Shown here piece by piece: positions 29,501-40,118 of a stretch of 64,000 bases of DNA. Source of the stretch: Paraphysoderma sedebokerense. Lineage: Eukaryota; Blastocladiomycota; Physodermatomycetes; Physodermatales; Physodermataceae. A model generated the notes under the pieces. The model was not told where the DNA came from and did no database searches. It was given only the letters and a program-made list of their open reading frames with translations. The DNA lies in NCBI GenBank assembly GCA_025602915.1, contig JAHLJZ010000062.1, positions 1 to 64,000 of the forward strand, read 5' to 3'. The position numbers were made by a program, and so were the translations under genes. Positions within the stretch are counted from its first letter, which is position 1. Each line of letters starts with the position of its first letter.

Positions 29501-31102
29501 GAGTTCCTCTGTATCAAGACATAGGCGGGTGCATAATAGCCCCGCAGAATCGATAGAAGACATTGAAAACATGATCGTACTTTCTTTTCTCCAGAAACTG
29601 ACGAATTTAAAGATTCCGCAACCGATTGATCATCTCTGTAAATGTGGTCTTCAAAATATGCCAACACCACCAACATATCGCCATACGGTACAATACCGGA
29701 CACAATGTATTCGGTTTGTAGGCTTTGGTTTGCGTTATCATAATGTGAAACGGCGATTCAAAATTGGTAAGTTGTGGAAGCACAACAGAGAGTTGGCACA
29801 GAGATGAACATACTTAAATATAATCTCTCCGCGCTTCGTTGGCGTGAATGTTGTTGTAAAATCGGATCTCGGAGTTTCCTAATAATGAATTTTTCAAGAC
29901 ATGAGACTCATCTCTTGGCTCGTCCCAAAGGATGGCAGATTACCTTGATGACAGTCATCTGAATTTTGTTAGCCCATCCAATGAGTAATGTACTAGAATT
30001 CTTCCAGGAAAGGTGGCATTTATATAAATCTGCTCGAGGACTATCAGGCGTTCGCTCTATATGAGATATGCGAATAGAATTCTGTATGTCATAAAGTTTG
30101 ACTCCCTGCGAATCACAGATTAGTCACAACGTTAGAGGGTAAGATGGAGGGGACAGTCTGAAATTCAGACAAGAGCATTGTCTATTTACAATATCATTTG
30201 CCCATGCAACTATACTTCCGTTCCACTTAATCGTGTATATTGGGCCTTCGCCTTCATGAATGACAGTATCGCGGTATCCGAACCAACCTGTTTTCGCGCA
30301 CGAAATCAAGAGTTTGTGAGTAACGCTTTTTAACAGATTTGGCACTAAAAACGCAAAATCAATACCCTTCTCATGAAATACCAATTGTTCCGCCATTCCC
30401 CCTGTACAGAACTGCCGGGCTCCACGTTTCGCAAACTCTGGATCCAATGCAATCGCTTTCACGGGTCGTTTGTACGTGTACGTTGTCGATTCTCCGGTAT
30501 ATAATCCATGAATGATGACTTTGCCTATTTAGTACACAATGCATTGTAAATTTACGTTCCATTTTGGATACTTTCTTTATGAAAAGGGTACCGTCGTCTG
30601 ATGCGCTTGCTATATATTCTCCTGCGGCATCAATACAGACGTCAGTGACTGAGGCAGCATGACATGGTATCCGCTTAGTTTGAGTTCCTTCAAGATCTAG
30701 TAAATAAACAATCCCCCAATGTGTCCCCAGGACCTATTATGTTAAGTAAAAAAGAAATTTAAGTGTCAAGAACTGTTCCAAAGGGCGTAGTAGTCACAAA
30801 ATGGGCCAGTAGAGGATTATTAAACTAACCAAGAACTTATCAGAAACAGCCAATGCACTGGCTGGCTCTTTCTTCAACAGATCCACAATATTTCCTTGGA
30901 GCCGCTGATATTTCAATTGAGGTTCCTCCTCCTCCTCCTCCTCCTCTTCCTCGTCTTCACTGTCGTCGGCCTCTTCGGTTGATTCGTTCTGATTGGCATC
31001 GCCGTTTTCAGTGGATTCTTCATCGGGACTACTTGTCGACTCCTCACCCGATGAATGCTCCTCTGCAGATAATTCAGAATGCTCAGAATTCTCGGGATCC
31101 AT
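26512..31102 (-). CDS. VPS41: HOPS complex subunit Vps41
   Basis: Many exons on the minus strand. The ATG at 31102 begins an acidic tail (MDPENSEHSELSAEEHSS, then a run of Glu) that leads into the beta-propeller (FLVLGTHWGIVYLLDLEG, CHAASVTDVCIDAAGEYIASAS, DDGTLFIKKV). The middle is helical clathrin-heavy-chain-repeat sequence (for example YTHANQPVKSLHCYIKLRD, QERELIHEWVYVLGRMGNNK). The C-terminus is a RING-H2 finger: CLLC, then CQHIFHSSC, then CPLC four residues before the stop, with a Ser/Pro-rich insert inside the finger. Vps41 links late endosomes and AP-3 vesicles to vacuole fusion. The order acidic head, propeller, helical repeat, RING is the family standard. The RING insert of roughly 90 residues between its second and third Cys/His groups is longer than usual. 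Confidence 0.93.
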
Positions 31103-31310
31103 TCGCTACAATTCAGTGATCTTTGTACTTGCGTATAACGAGAGATTATTGGACCGTGTTATCGTGCCGGGAAATTATGTTCTCAATTATTCTCTTGTTA
31201 TTACATTCCAACCCATTGATATATTCAACGCTCAATTCAGAATTCTTCTTTCGTTAAATATATTAGAAGATCACAACCAAACTATATACCCAAGAATTAT
31301 TAAATTTGAG

Positions 31311-31316
31311 CACGTG
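31311..31316. promoter_or_regulatory. CACGTG in the VPS41-BCD1 divergent promoter
   Basis: Only 295 bp separate the two start codons. The hexamer is 82 bp before the BCD1 ATG and 208 bp before that of VPS41. Confidence 0.5.
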
Positions 31317-31397
31317 TGCGTTGCCCGGTTGAATAAACAAGGTTAATTGCATTTAACTCTTAACGTGGAGTGAAATGACGAATTTCAGCCTGCGCTG

Positions 31398-32550
31398 ATG
31401 ACTGATATAAACTCCACTGAAACGGGCACAGATATTAATGGAACATCCAAAGTATTATGTGAAGTGTGCAGCGGGGAGAACCCAAAGTATAAATGTCCCA
31501 AATGCTCAATTCGGACTTGTTCCCTCGAATGTGTCAAGAAACACAAGTCCGACATAGATTGCGACGGCATTCGATCGAAAACTCATTTCGTATCTTTGAG
31601 CCAATTTGATGAGAATCAGCTAATGAGTGGTAATTGTCGCTCTGTCGTCCCTTCGTCGCCCCTTTTGAAATTCTTTGTGGATTCACACCTCTTATTTGAC
31701 TACGATATGATACAGACTTTAGCTTTCTCAGCGAAATCACCCGAACAGCAGATAATGCTATACGAGAGAATGCTGTATTACCGGGACCAACTACATGTGT
31801 ATCGAAACGAAGATCCAAACGACCGAATAATCAACCGCGGCTGCAGTATCGACAGAGCTTGCTTGCGAAGCATGCCAGATCGAGGAATACGATTGTTAAA
31901 TTTATGAGTCCCGGAATGGAAAGACATGAGCAGAATAAAAGCTATTATTGTAATCGGTATTGTATTTTTGTTATGTTATCTTATGAGTGTCCTGATGGAA
32001 TTAAAAATATTCAAATTCTTACATTTTCAGCTCACGAGAAATTCAATGGACGATTGAATTCAAATTTCCAACTTGTAGCGATTATCGAATACAAATCCAC
32101 AAAGTTTCCGAGAATTCAACTCCTTTATCCAACTTGAACACATTTTTAGACCCTACCCAACCGCATTTACGTCATTTATTGAAATTGTCCGAATTCCCCT
32201 TGTCCGATCGTTCTCGGGCAATCAACTTTTATTTATTGAGCCCATACATGACTGGATCAGCCAGAAAAGTTTGTAAACTTGATCCTGAATTGACGTGGAA
32301 CCAGGTATTGGAGGGAACTACATTGCTAGAATTTCCGATTGTAATTGTATCAGAGGTGGGACTGGACGAATTGGACGCTGGTGACAAGTCTGCTGAAACA
32401 ACTAGCGACCGGCAGATTTCACCGTATGTGATCGTCAGCAAGGGCGACTACAATACTTCGAAACATAGTGATAAATGTGATCCGACTGAAGAAGGGATGG
32501 AGGATGAGATGGAAGGGTCGGACGAAGGAGAGGATCAATTGCAGAAATAA
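31398..32550 (+). CDS. BCD1: Box C/D snoRNA assembly factor Bcd1 (zf-HIT)
   Basis: Three exons; the internal introns are about 51 nt (near 31796-31846) and one ending in TTTTCAG near 32030. The N-terminal HIT zinc finger reads CEVCSGENPKYKCPKCSIRTCSLECVKKHK in pattern (CxxC, CxxC, CxxxC and a following Cys/His pair). The conserved helical centre includes LLAKHARSRNTIVKFMSPGM, ERHEQNKSYY and REIQWTIEFKFP. These match Bcd1/ZNHIT6, which stabilises box C/D snoRNAs while the snoRNP is assembled, together with R2TP and Rsa1. The tail is acidic (DEMEGSDEGED). The gene is divergent from VPS41 over a very short shared promoter. Confidence 0.88.
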
Positions 32551-32913
32551 CGTGTAAATAAAATTACCATAGTGTTACGAAAATTGAATTCCTGCAGTAA
32601 CATTCGTGCAAAAAACCTGCTATTGTTGCATCAGAGGAACCGAATGTTAGTACAGGCAGAATTAGCATGTCACAGCAATAGTTTCTGCAGACTTCGCCAT
32701 CGCCTTGAATTCCTTGCCGTCACAACGGTGCCGCAACACAAAATATCCGCTGCTCTTGAATGCATCTAATTGTCATGTGTAGGCGCGCAACATGCGAACT
32801 TGCAAAATGTGAAAAATGCTGAAAAATAGATCTTCGAAATATAAATTGATGATAGGTCCTCTAACCTCCAATCTTCAAGTTCCAAGGAGGAGTTAAATTT
32901 CAATTTCGTCATA
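32551..32913. other. Intergenic, upstream of the orphan secreted gene
   Basis: No gene seen. TATAAAT at 32840-32846 lies 67 bp before the ATG at 32914 and is listed separately. Confidence 0.5.
32840..32846 (+). promoter_or_regulatory. TATA box of the orphan secreted gene
   Basis: TATAAAT, 67 bp before the ATG at 32914. Confidence 0.5.
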
Positions 32914-33309
32914 ATGCGCCTCCATAATATCGCAACCGTGATTTACTCCCTCGCACTCACCATACTTTTGTTATCTCGGCAGTCACTCGGCCAATGTCAC
33001 AGTGCATTGACTGTAGCCTGGAATTCGAATGAACCCAGAGGGGAAATTACAATATCTCACGACAGTTACCTAGAAGGCGTAAATCTTGAACATCGAGAAA
33101 CCGCTACGTTTTTTGCCAATACGTCCTATTTTGGCGGTACCACGGTAACAATTACGAACTATAAGCTTGGAAATGTACTATACAATTATACTAGCAATTG
33201 TCATGGATTCATTGTACGTTCGGAACCCAGTACTGTGCAGGTTTGGCCAGGGGCCAATCAAAAAATCTTACTAAGACCAAAGAAACAACAGTGGTTGAAC
33301 GCTTTTTGA
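32914..33309 (+). CDS. Orphan small secreted protein
   Basis: One exon, 131 residues, not recognised. A clear signal peptide (VIYSLALTILLLSRQSLG) is followed by a beta-rich body with several Asn-X-Thr sites (NTS, NYT) and just two cysteines (QCHSAL near the mature N-terminus, SNCHGF near residue 95), which could form one disulphide. Alternating hydrophobic and polar residues (TVTITNYKLGNVLYNY) suggest a small beta-sandwich. The C-terminus is basic (LRPKKQQWLNAF). It stands between BCD1 and EXO1 and has its own TATA box. A small secreted effector or wall protein is possible, but nothing in the sequence fixes a function. Confidence 0.65.
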   Translation: MRLHNIATVIYSLALTILLLSRQSLGQCHSALTVAWNSNEPRGEITISHDSYLEGVNLEHRETATFFANTSYFGGTTVTITNYKLGNVLYNYTSNCHGFIVRSEPSTVQVWPGANQKILLRPKKQQWLNAF

Positions 33310-33751
33310 ACACAGTGTAATAGATCAGCATAATGATATAGTTTTAAGGAATTGCATAGAAAATTTCATAACAATCTTAATTGGATCGTGTAATGCCATT
33401 AGAAGAAGCCATTGCTCAACTCGCCTACAGATGAATTCTCGTGTTGGTCTAGATAAATAGAAGAGCGGAATAAAATCGTATTTGCAACATCTGATCCTCA
33501 TCCTGCATGCATTATCTGATGTTTTCGCAAGATTCCATATCATTTACTCTTCGGCATCAAGATTTTTCATCTTTTGTTCATAATTCCATTGATTTCAATA
33601 TATTCAATTAATTAATTTGAGAGAGAATACGCGTTCCTTCTGACATTCCCTCGCAGGGAAAATTGAAATCGAGTCACATTCAATTCTCATGGATATATAG
33701 ATTAGATATTACTTTGACTCCCCCGCACACAAAGTAGTTACATAACCGATA
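33310..33751. other. Intergenic, upstream of EXO1
   Basis: AT-rich, no supported gene or repeat. Confidence 0.5.
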
Positions 33752-36700
33752 ATGGGGATTACCGGTCTCCTGCCCCTCCTCAAATCAATCCAAAAGCCGT
33801 TCCACATAAAATCACTGGCCGGCCAAACGGTTGCAGTCGATGCTTATGTCTGGCTTCATCGAGGAGCTTTTGCATGCGCCCCGGAATTATGTCTTGGAAA
33901 GCCAACTAGAAAGTAATGTGACATATATTCTTCTTCCCAAAGTCTATATCAAGTCATCACTCACGATCCGGGTTATTAGATACATCGACTACTGCATGCA
34001 TCGAGTTCGAATGTTGCTGCATTACAAAGTGAAGCCTTTTATTGTGTTCGATGGCGGTTATCTACCAATGAAAGCCGGAACTGAAAAGGAGAGAAGAGAG
34101 TAAGAGTCTATATCTTCTTTCATACAGCGATTTGAGCTGTACCCTTCGCTTTCATAAATTGACAGCACTTCGACCGAATATTAGGAGACGAGAAGAAAAT
34201 CGAAAAAAGGGAATCGAATTATGGGAAAAGGGACATAAATCAAAAGCAGCCGAGTACTTTCAAAAGTGTGTTGACATTACTCCAAGCATGGCATATGAAT
34301 TCATTCAGGTTTGATACTCGGCTTCTTCATCACTTGAGCGTACTGCCGCCGTCGCGTTGCTGACAACTCTGGTTTGTTTCTATTGGTATTATGAATCAAA
34401 TACATAGGCATTGAAGGCCGAAGGCGTTCAATTCGTTGTAGCACCGTACGAAGCAGATGCACAGCTTGCGTTCCTCGATAAACATGACATCGTCCAGGCC
34501 GTCATAACGGAAGATTCGGATCTGCTGGTGTTTGGTTGTCGCAAAGTACACTTCCTTTCCTCCTATCAGAATACGCTTTGGCCAGAACTCTATATTTGCT
34601 TCTTCAAACCTCTATTGGCTCAAATTCTGACAGTTGATTTGTTGAATTCCTCATCATGCTTTTCATAATCAGGTCATCTTCAAGCTCGACAAATACGGGG
34701 AGGGTGTTGCAATTTCTCGGTCTGACTTCACGAAGAATAAAGAACCGAATTTCATTGGATGGTCGGATGATATGTTCAGATACATGGCCATTCTTTCTGG
34801 CTGCGATTATTTAAGTTCCATCCCAGGATTTGGATTGAAAACCGCTTATCGATATCTAAAGAGAAGAGGGAATGTCGACAGGGTACACCCAAGCCGCTAA
34901 CATAAACTCAAATCGAGTGAATTCTTTTATTCACATTCTTTTAATTCTTATAGGTGCTTCGTGAAGCACGATATGATGGCTACAAAATCCCCCAAGACTA
35001 CGAATCCAAGTTTCGAGAAGCCAACTTAACTTTTCTCCACCAACGTGTTTTTGATGTTAGAACCCAGCAGATAGTTCATTTGAACCCAATGCCCGAGTCT
35101 GAAGATAATGAAAACTGGGATTTCCTCGGATCGTATCCTTTTTAATATACATTCTGCCGCAAAATATCCAAATCTGTTAATAGTAGAATGTTCCTTCACT
35201 TGCCTCGACTCAAACAGCGACCTTGACCCCGAAGTAGCAAAAGCAATTGCCACAGGAGAAATCGATCCCATAACGAAAGAGCCGATACAATCTATATCGC
35301 GATCTGTAACGGACCAGGTACATTGTCATATTGCTTATGCGACGTTTATAATATCGTCTAATCATTGCCATTTCAACCAGAATCAAATCAAACCGGCCAA
35401 CAGGATGAAACCTAGGAGTCTCTCGGTACCACAATCAAACACAATATCCGCATACTACTGTGAGTAAAACTTCTTTACTATTTTTATATTTTCATCGGTT
35501 GTTACAGCATGACCCTTCAAACTAATGAACGATTCAGCAAAACTACCCGACTCGTCTTCACAATCAAAGTCGAAACGTTCAATTGAAGAGCTATCGGAAA
35601 CTAAAGAAAACCTAGATGTTAATCACAACTCAAAAAAGAGGATGACTATATGGCAGAAATCCTTCTCATTCTCAACTTCCAGTACATCCGATGGAACCTC
35701 GACTTTAGCATCTACGGAGAAACGAACAATAAGTCGGTATTTTGCCCCCCAATCCTCAGCCACTTCGCAGGTGCAGACATTTCGGACTGACACTGACGAT
35801 GAACATATCAAAAGTATGGAAACTAAAGAAAACGGTACTGAAAAAGATAAGTCAGAGGAGAAAGAGATAGATGATTCAGTCGTGATCACGATTGAAGATG
35901 AATTAGAAGCCGGACAGGGTGACATTGCCAACGACATAGATAAAATTGATGATGAATATGACCGATTGTTCACTGACACAGGTGAGGAGCAGAATAATGA
36001 TGCGGTCGGTGGTGATGGTTCCGATGACGCGGTATGCGAAGAGGACAGTGGACGGAAAAAACAAATAGTAGAAGAAGAAAGGAAACAAAACAAAGATGAA
36101 TATGAATCTGAAGATAGTGAAAACTTGGAATCAATCTCGGTACTGGGAGCAGTTGGCGAAGAGATTAAGACTGTTGAATGTTTTGATACCTTGGACGACA
36201 AAGAGAACGTGGAAAGTATAAGAGAAGTCGTTCATTCGAGCGTTAAAGTGGATCGAGATTTGGTTGGGACGCAAGAAGTTGGAAGAGTCAGTCAAATCGC
36301 GAGCTCACTGCACAAAAGGTTTTCGTACCCTCTGGCGACTTCGTTGTCGCGAAAAAATGAAAATGGGTTGAGCAATGTACGTGATCCTCTCATTTCAACT
36401 TTCTTGTGTTAGAATTATTATGTGTAGAGCCATATTAACATATGTCTATGTCTGGTTATTCCTTGCGTCACACTCAATTCATGATGTAGAATCGACTCAA
36501 TCATTCCTCCTTTTCAGATCTGCCCATATATCACTTTACAAGCGATATTACCCATTTTGAACGGCACCATTCATTTTCAAATCAGACATCCTCTACGAGT
36601 GTATCTTCCTCATCGTCCTCGTTTCAATCTACCATCAAATCAAATAACCTAAATTCAGATCACTTCGCTCCAAATCATGCGAATTCGCCCTCTTCTTCCC

Positions 36701-36927
36701 TGCCATCTTTCAATACTTCTGCTTTAGCCTCTTCGCACTCTCGGCGATCGAATCCGATGCAATCGACATCCTCGAGTACACAAAAGAAAAGGTTAGGAAC
36801 ATCTTCAAGATCAATGAGTCGAAAAACGAATGCAGGAAAACAAACCCAAAGTTCGCAACAAAGACAGCCGACTTTGTCGCAATTTTTGGATGATAAATGG
36901 CTAAAACCAGTTAACGGCGGATGGTGA
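33752..36927 (+). CDS. EXO1: Exonuclease 1 (5'-3' exonuclease and flap nuclease)
   Basis: A multi-exon gene. The catalytic part holds [77 protein letters not shown] and [16 protein letters not shown]. These are the N-region, the Asp metal ligands, the I-region and the helix-three-turn-helix DNA-binding motif of the FEN1/XPG family, in the order and with the VWLH motif special to Exo1. Exo1 resects DNA ends and acts in mismatch repair. The C-terminal half is a long disordered Ser/Glu/Asp-rich tail with a Ser-rich segment near 36580-36790. The last residues hold QPTLSQFL, a degenerate PCNA-interaction-like motif, a few codons before the stop. Confidence 0.93.
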
Positions 36928-37299
36928 TGGGTGAACTTTGGCGATAATCTCTCTTGGTTTTGAGATGCTGTGGCATCAATGGTTGTAAATTATTTGAATG
37001 GATACTTTCTCCTTTTGTGTGTTCGATGTAGAATTGACCTTTTTAGGGGTACATTGTAGAATATTTGTAACTACTTTTTAACTTAAGACATGATTGTACT
37101 CGACGCAAAGAATATAATATCTTTTTGAATGAGAATAGTCTTTATACAAAGGACTATTTCAGCGTTGGTTTTATTAACTTTCAGCAGATCCGGCCTTTCA
37201 CGCATTTTCGCAACCCTTGTAAAGTCGTGGACGCGTTAACATAGGCGGTCTGCCGGAATCGACTCTGATCTGACACCAGCATTTTAAATACTGTCCAGA
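36928..37299. other. Intergenic between EXO1 and the Cys-rich family gene
   Basis: No gene or repeat seen. Confidence 0.5.
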
Positions 37300-38246
37300 A
37301 TGTCAGAGGGCGACGATAATACTTCGATATCCCTTTGTCCTAATCCGCAATTGCTTGAGAGAGTGAAGCAATTGTGCCGCAAAAGTGGGGAGGAAGATTG
37401 CAGTTGCTCTGTTGTTTCCAAGGTCGGGCCCAAAACAATGATTAAATGTCATTGTGGTGCATCGTACGCAATGTATGAAAATAGGCTTCAAAATGCTGAG
37501 AAGCATCACAGCGCTCGTAAGTTTGGATAACGTTATCATTGAGATCTATAAGGTTAGACTGACAGCGTTCTTCAGCGAGTCACACATCTAAATCTAAACA
37601 GAAGCGGAGCGCCAAACGAGTTTTTTCCAACTTCTTTAAGCCATCACACGGTCAGAATGCACCTATTCCATCCATTCGCAAACAAGCTGTAGAACGGCCT
37701 TGTGTTGGATTGAATGATACTACCTGGCATCGCCCGAAAGCTCGCCCTGAGAACAGCATCTCCGCATTCAGTGAGCGTTCCTTGTTACGAGAACGTGGAG
37801 CCCCTCCCATTGATAAGATTAGTTATGAGATAACTGGAAAAAAGAGGTACAGTTAATTGAACGGAGACGAATTGGCATTGGTTGAGCAGCAACGTCTGTC
37901 TGAAGTCACATACGTAGTGGAAAAGGATCGGGTAAGATCTGTATCTTGCAAGAGAAATGTTCAATGTCCAGCAACTATGAACCCGGATCAAGTTGTTTGC
38001 GAGAAATGTCTTGCATTAAAACAAGATCGCTCTCTTATAACATCCTTGAATCCAAAATCGAAGGTGTCCACCAGCAATGGTGAAAACGAACTCCGTGAAA
38101 CTGCAAAGTATACCCCAATCTTTTACCAAGTACGTCCGGACCCCATTCGGCAATCAATCATTCTCAACTCTCAATTGAAAGATCTTGTCAAGCCTGCGGA
38201 GCAGGTTGCGGACAATCACAGCGAAGAAGTATCTAAGGAACTGTAA
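37300..38246 (+). CDS. Fungal Cys-motif family protein, possibly related to transposase N-terminal regions
   Basis: Three exons (37300-37516, 37576-37770, 37867-38246) give 263 residues. The last intron uses donor GTGAGC and acceptor GGAG; a shorter choice meets a stop. The first part has a compact Cys/His cluster (CSCSVV..., IKCHCGASYAMYENRLQNAE, KHH). The middle has RPCVGLND, and the last part has EVTYVVEKDRVRSVSCKRN, VVCEKCLALKQDRSL. From memory, the order C-x-GL, then an ARS-like stretch, then a conserved C, then CxxCxAL is a large fungal family whose members often stand in front of transposase or ATPase domains. Here the protein ends without any such domain. Nuclear or DNA-binding role is a guess. 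Confidence 0.6.
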
Positions 38247-38830
38247 TAACAAGGATTCCTATTGTTAATATGGCCGTCATAATGTCATAATTCGTTGTCC
38301 ACGGTCTTGCATACTTGCATGTCCCGTTTTTTCCATAATTTTGGACCTAACAAATTGCTATGTATTGATGTATTAATAAAATTACTCTATACCCGGAATG
38401 TCCATATAAATTCCACCCAATTTTCCGTAATTTGCAATCTGAAGATTTGCGAGAGCATTCGAGTAGCATTCGGCGGTCCGCCTGAGTCACTGACAGTCTG
38501 ACACCGTTGAATGCAAGAAATAGAGTTTTGATCTTTCACAAATCACAATATATCCGATGACGAAAATGAAATCCAGAATGTTCAATGAGTGTTCAATGCA
38601 GCAATCAAAGTCCGTCTGACATTTTGCCATTTTATCGCAGTCCAATTTCCGCATTTGGTAATTCTCTGGAATGTATCCGTCTCCCGTTTGGCCAGGGCCA
38701 GATCAGAATCAGTCACTGTTCTAGTACCATATAAACCCTCGATTTCTTTCTTTCCAACATTACTATCAGTTCAACATTTTACAATAAGTGATAATTTATA
38801 CTTCAACATTGTGCGTTGTTCCTGATCCCC
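38247..38830. other. Intergenic, upstream of the expansin-like gene
   Basis: No gene. It holds the TATA box listed next. Confidence 0.5.
38730..38735 (+). promoter_or_regulatory. TATA box of the expansin-like gene
   Basis: TATAAA, 96 bp before the ATG at 38831. Confidence 0.55.
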
Positions 38831-39755
38831 ATGGCATCATCAGTACGCTCTATCGCCGCGTCCCTTTGCGTCGTCCTTGTCATCGGCCTCTGCGTTGATT
38901 TTATGCTCGCTGTTCCTGCTCCAATCTCAGCATCAAACGATTCAATCGATGTTGACAATTTGTACAGCGAATATCATTTCGAAGGGTACGCTACATTTGG
39001 AAAATCCAATATTACAAAACGCGGATTGTACAAGAGAGATTTCAATGGTAAAGCAACTTACTATTACAAAGGTGAATGTCGGCATTGCATCAACTCAAGC
39101 TCTATATCTTCACGTCACGCTCGCATCGATCTATGAAAACTAATATTTTGCCTTTCTATCATAGGAATGGGAGCCTGTGGATTATTCGATTATGAACGAA
39201 ACAACGACAATGTTGCAGCTTTGGTATGTAATTACCTTAACCCTTCTGACGTGAATCTCCTCAGCGACTTGTACAGTCAGCTAACTGTCCGTTTTGTCAA
39301 TCAGAATCAATTTGATTACGGATTTCCAACTTGGAAAGGTCCAAACTGTGGCCGCTGTATTTCAGTGTATTTTCCCGATATAAAGATGTCAAAAGTATTC
39401 AGGGTGACTGATCGTTGTGAACAAACTGGTACGTCTTCTTTCCCTCTTTTCGCTTTGCATGGAACCAGAGTTTGTTAAAACGCAATCTTACCTGAAAACA
39501 TGAATAGGATCAAACTGTTACCGTGGTGATGTCGATCTACATTTTACCGCTTTCCCGGATGCGTTGAGAAGACATGGCAAAGTAAAAATTCAGTGGAAAT
39601 ACTTAAGTTCTTGCGCTCAACGTGTCGATAGCGGAATCGGGTTCGGTAATATCAAGAGTGGAAGCTCGGCCCCAAAGCCTAAACCGAAACCTAAACCAAA
39701 AAGAAAACCTGCGCCGAAACGAAAGTCAAAATCCAAAGGCCGGAACAGACAGTAA
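38831..39755 (+). CDS. Expansin/loosenin-like secreted protein with propeptide and basic tail
   Basis: Three exons. The ATG at 38831 begins a signal peptide (SLCVVLVIGLCVDFMLA). A pro-region of about 45 residues contains two Lys-Arg sites (ITKR and LYKR) just before the mature start DFNGKATYYYKG. The single domain is a double-psi beta-barrel: GKATYYYKGMGACGLFDY, GPNCGRCISVYFP, VFRVTDRCEQTGSNCYRGD and VDLHFTAFPDAL. These are the signatures of expansin domain 1 and of fungal loosenins, which loosen cell-wall polysaccharides without hydrolysis. There is no carbohydrate-binding second domain. Instead the protein ends in a Lys/Pro-rich tail (SAPKPKPKPKPKRKPAPKRK), which could bind acidic wall polymers. 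The catalytic-type Asp of domain 1 appears kept in TDRC. Confidence 0.85.
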
Positions 39756-40118
39756 TAGACTTTTTCACATTTTTGTTGAGCGAAGCAATGGCAATTTTCG
39801 GCACGTACATTTGCGTTTGAGGCAGCAAGATATGAATTTCATCAACAGCATCATAATTATCAATGCATTACATTCGGCAATTACTTTGGGCATAGCATGT
39901 ACATAATCTTAATTAATGTCTTTTTCAACATGGTCAATCTCATGGGTTCATTTATGATAGTGCAAGGGGTAGCAATAGATTCATAGATTTTCATTTTCAT
40001 AATATTGTAAGATTGTCAATAATCATTAAATCTCACATTAATTTCATTACTTTCTTTACAACAAAAACTTGTGGGGTTATAGTTTTCTATAGTACATATT
40101 AGTATATGTTGAAACTGT
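39756..40118. other. Convergent 3' region
   Basis: AT-rich end regions of the expansin-like gene and PUS7. No feature seen. Confidence 0.5.
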
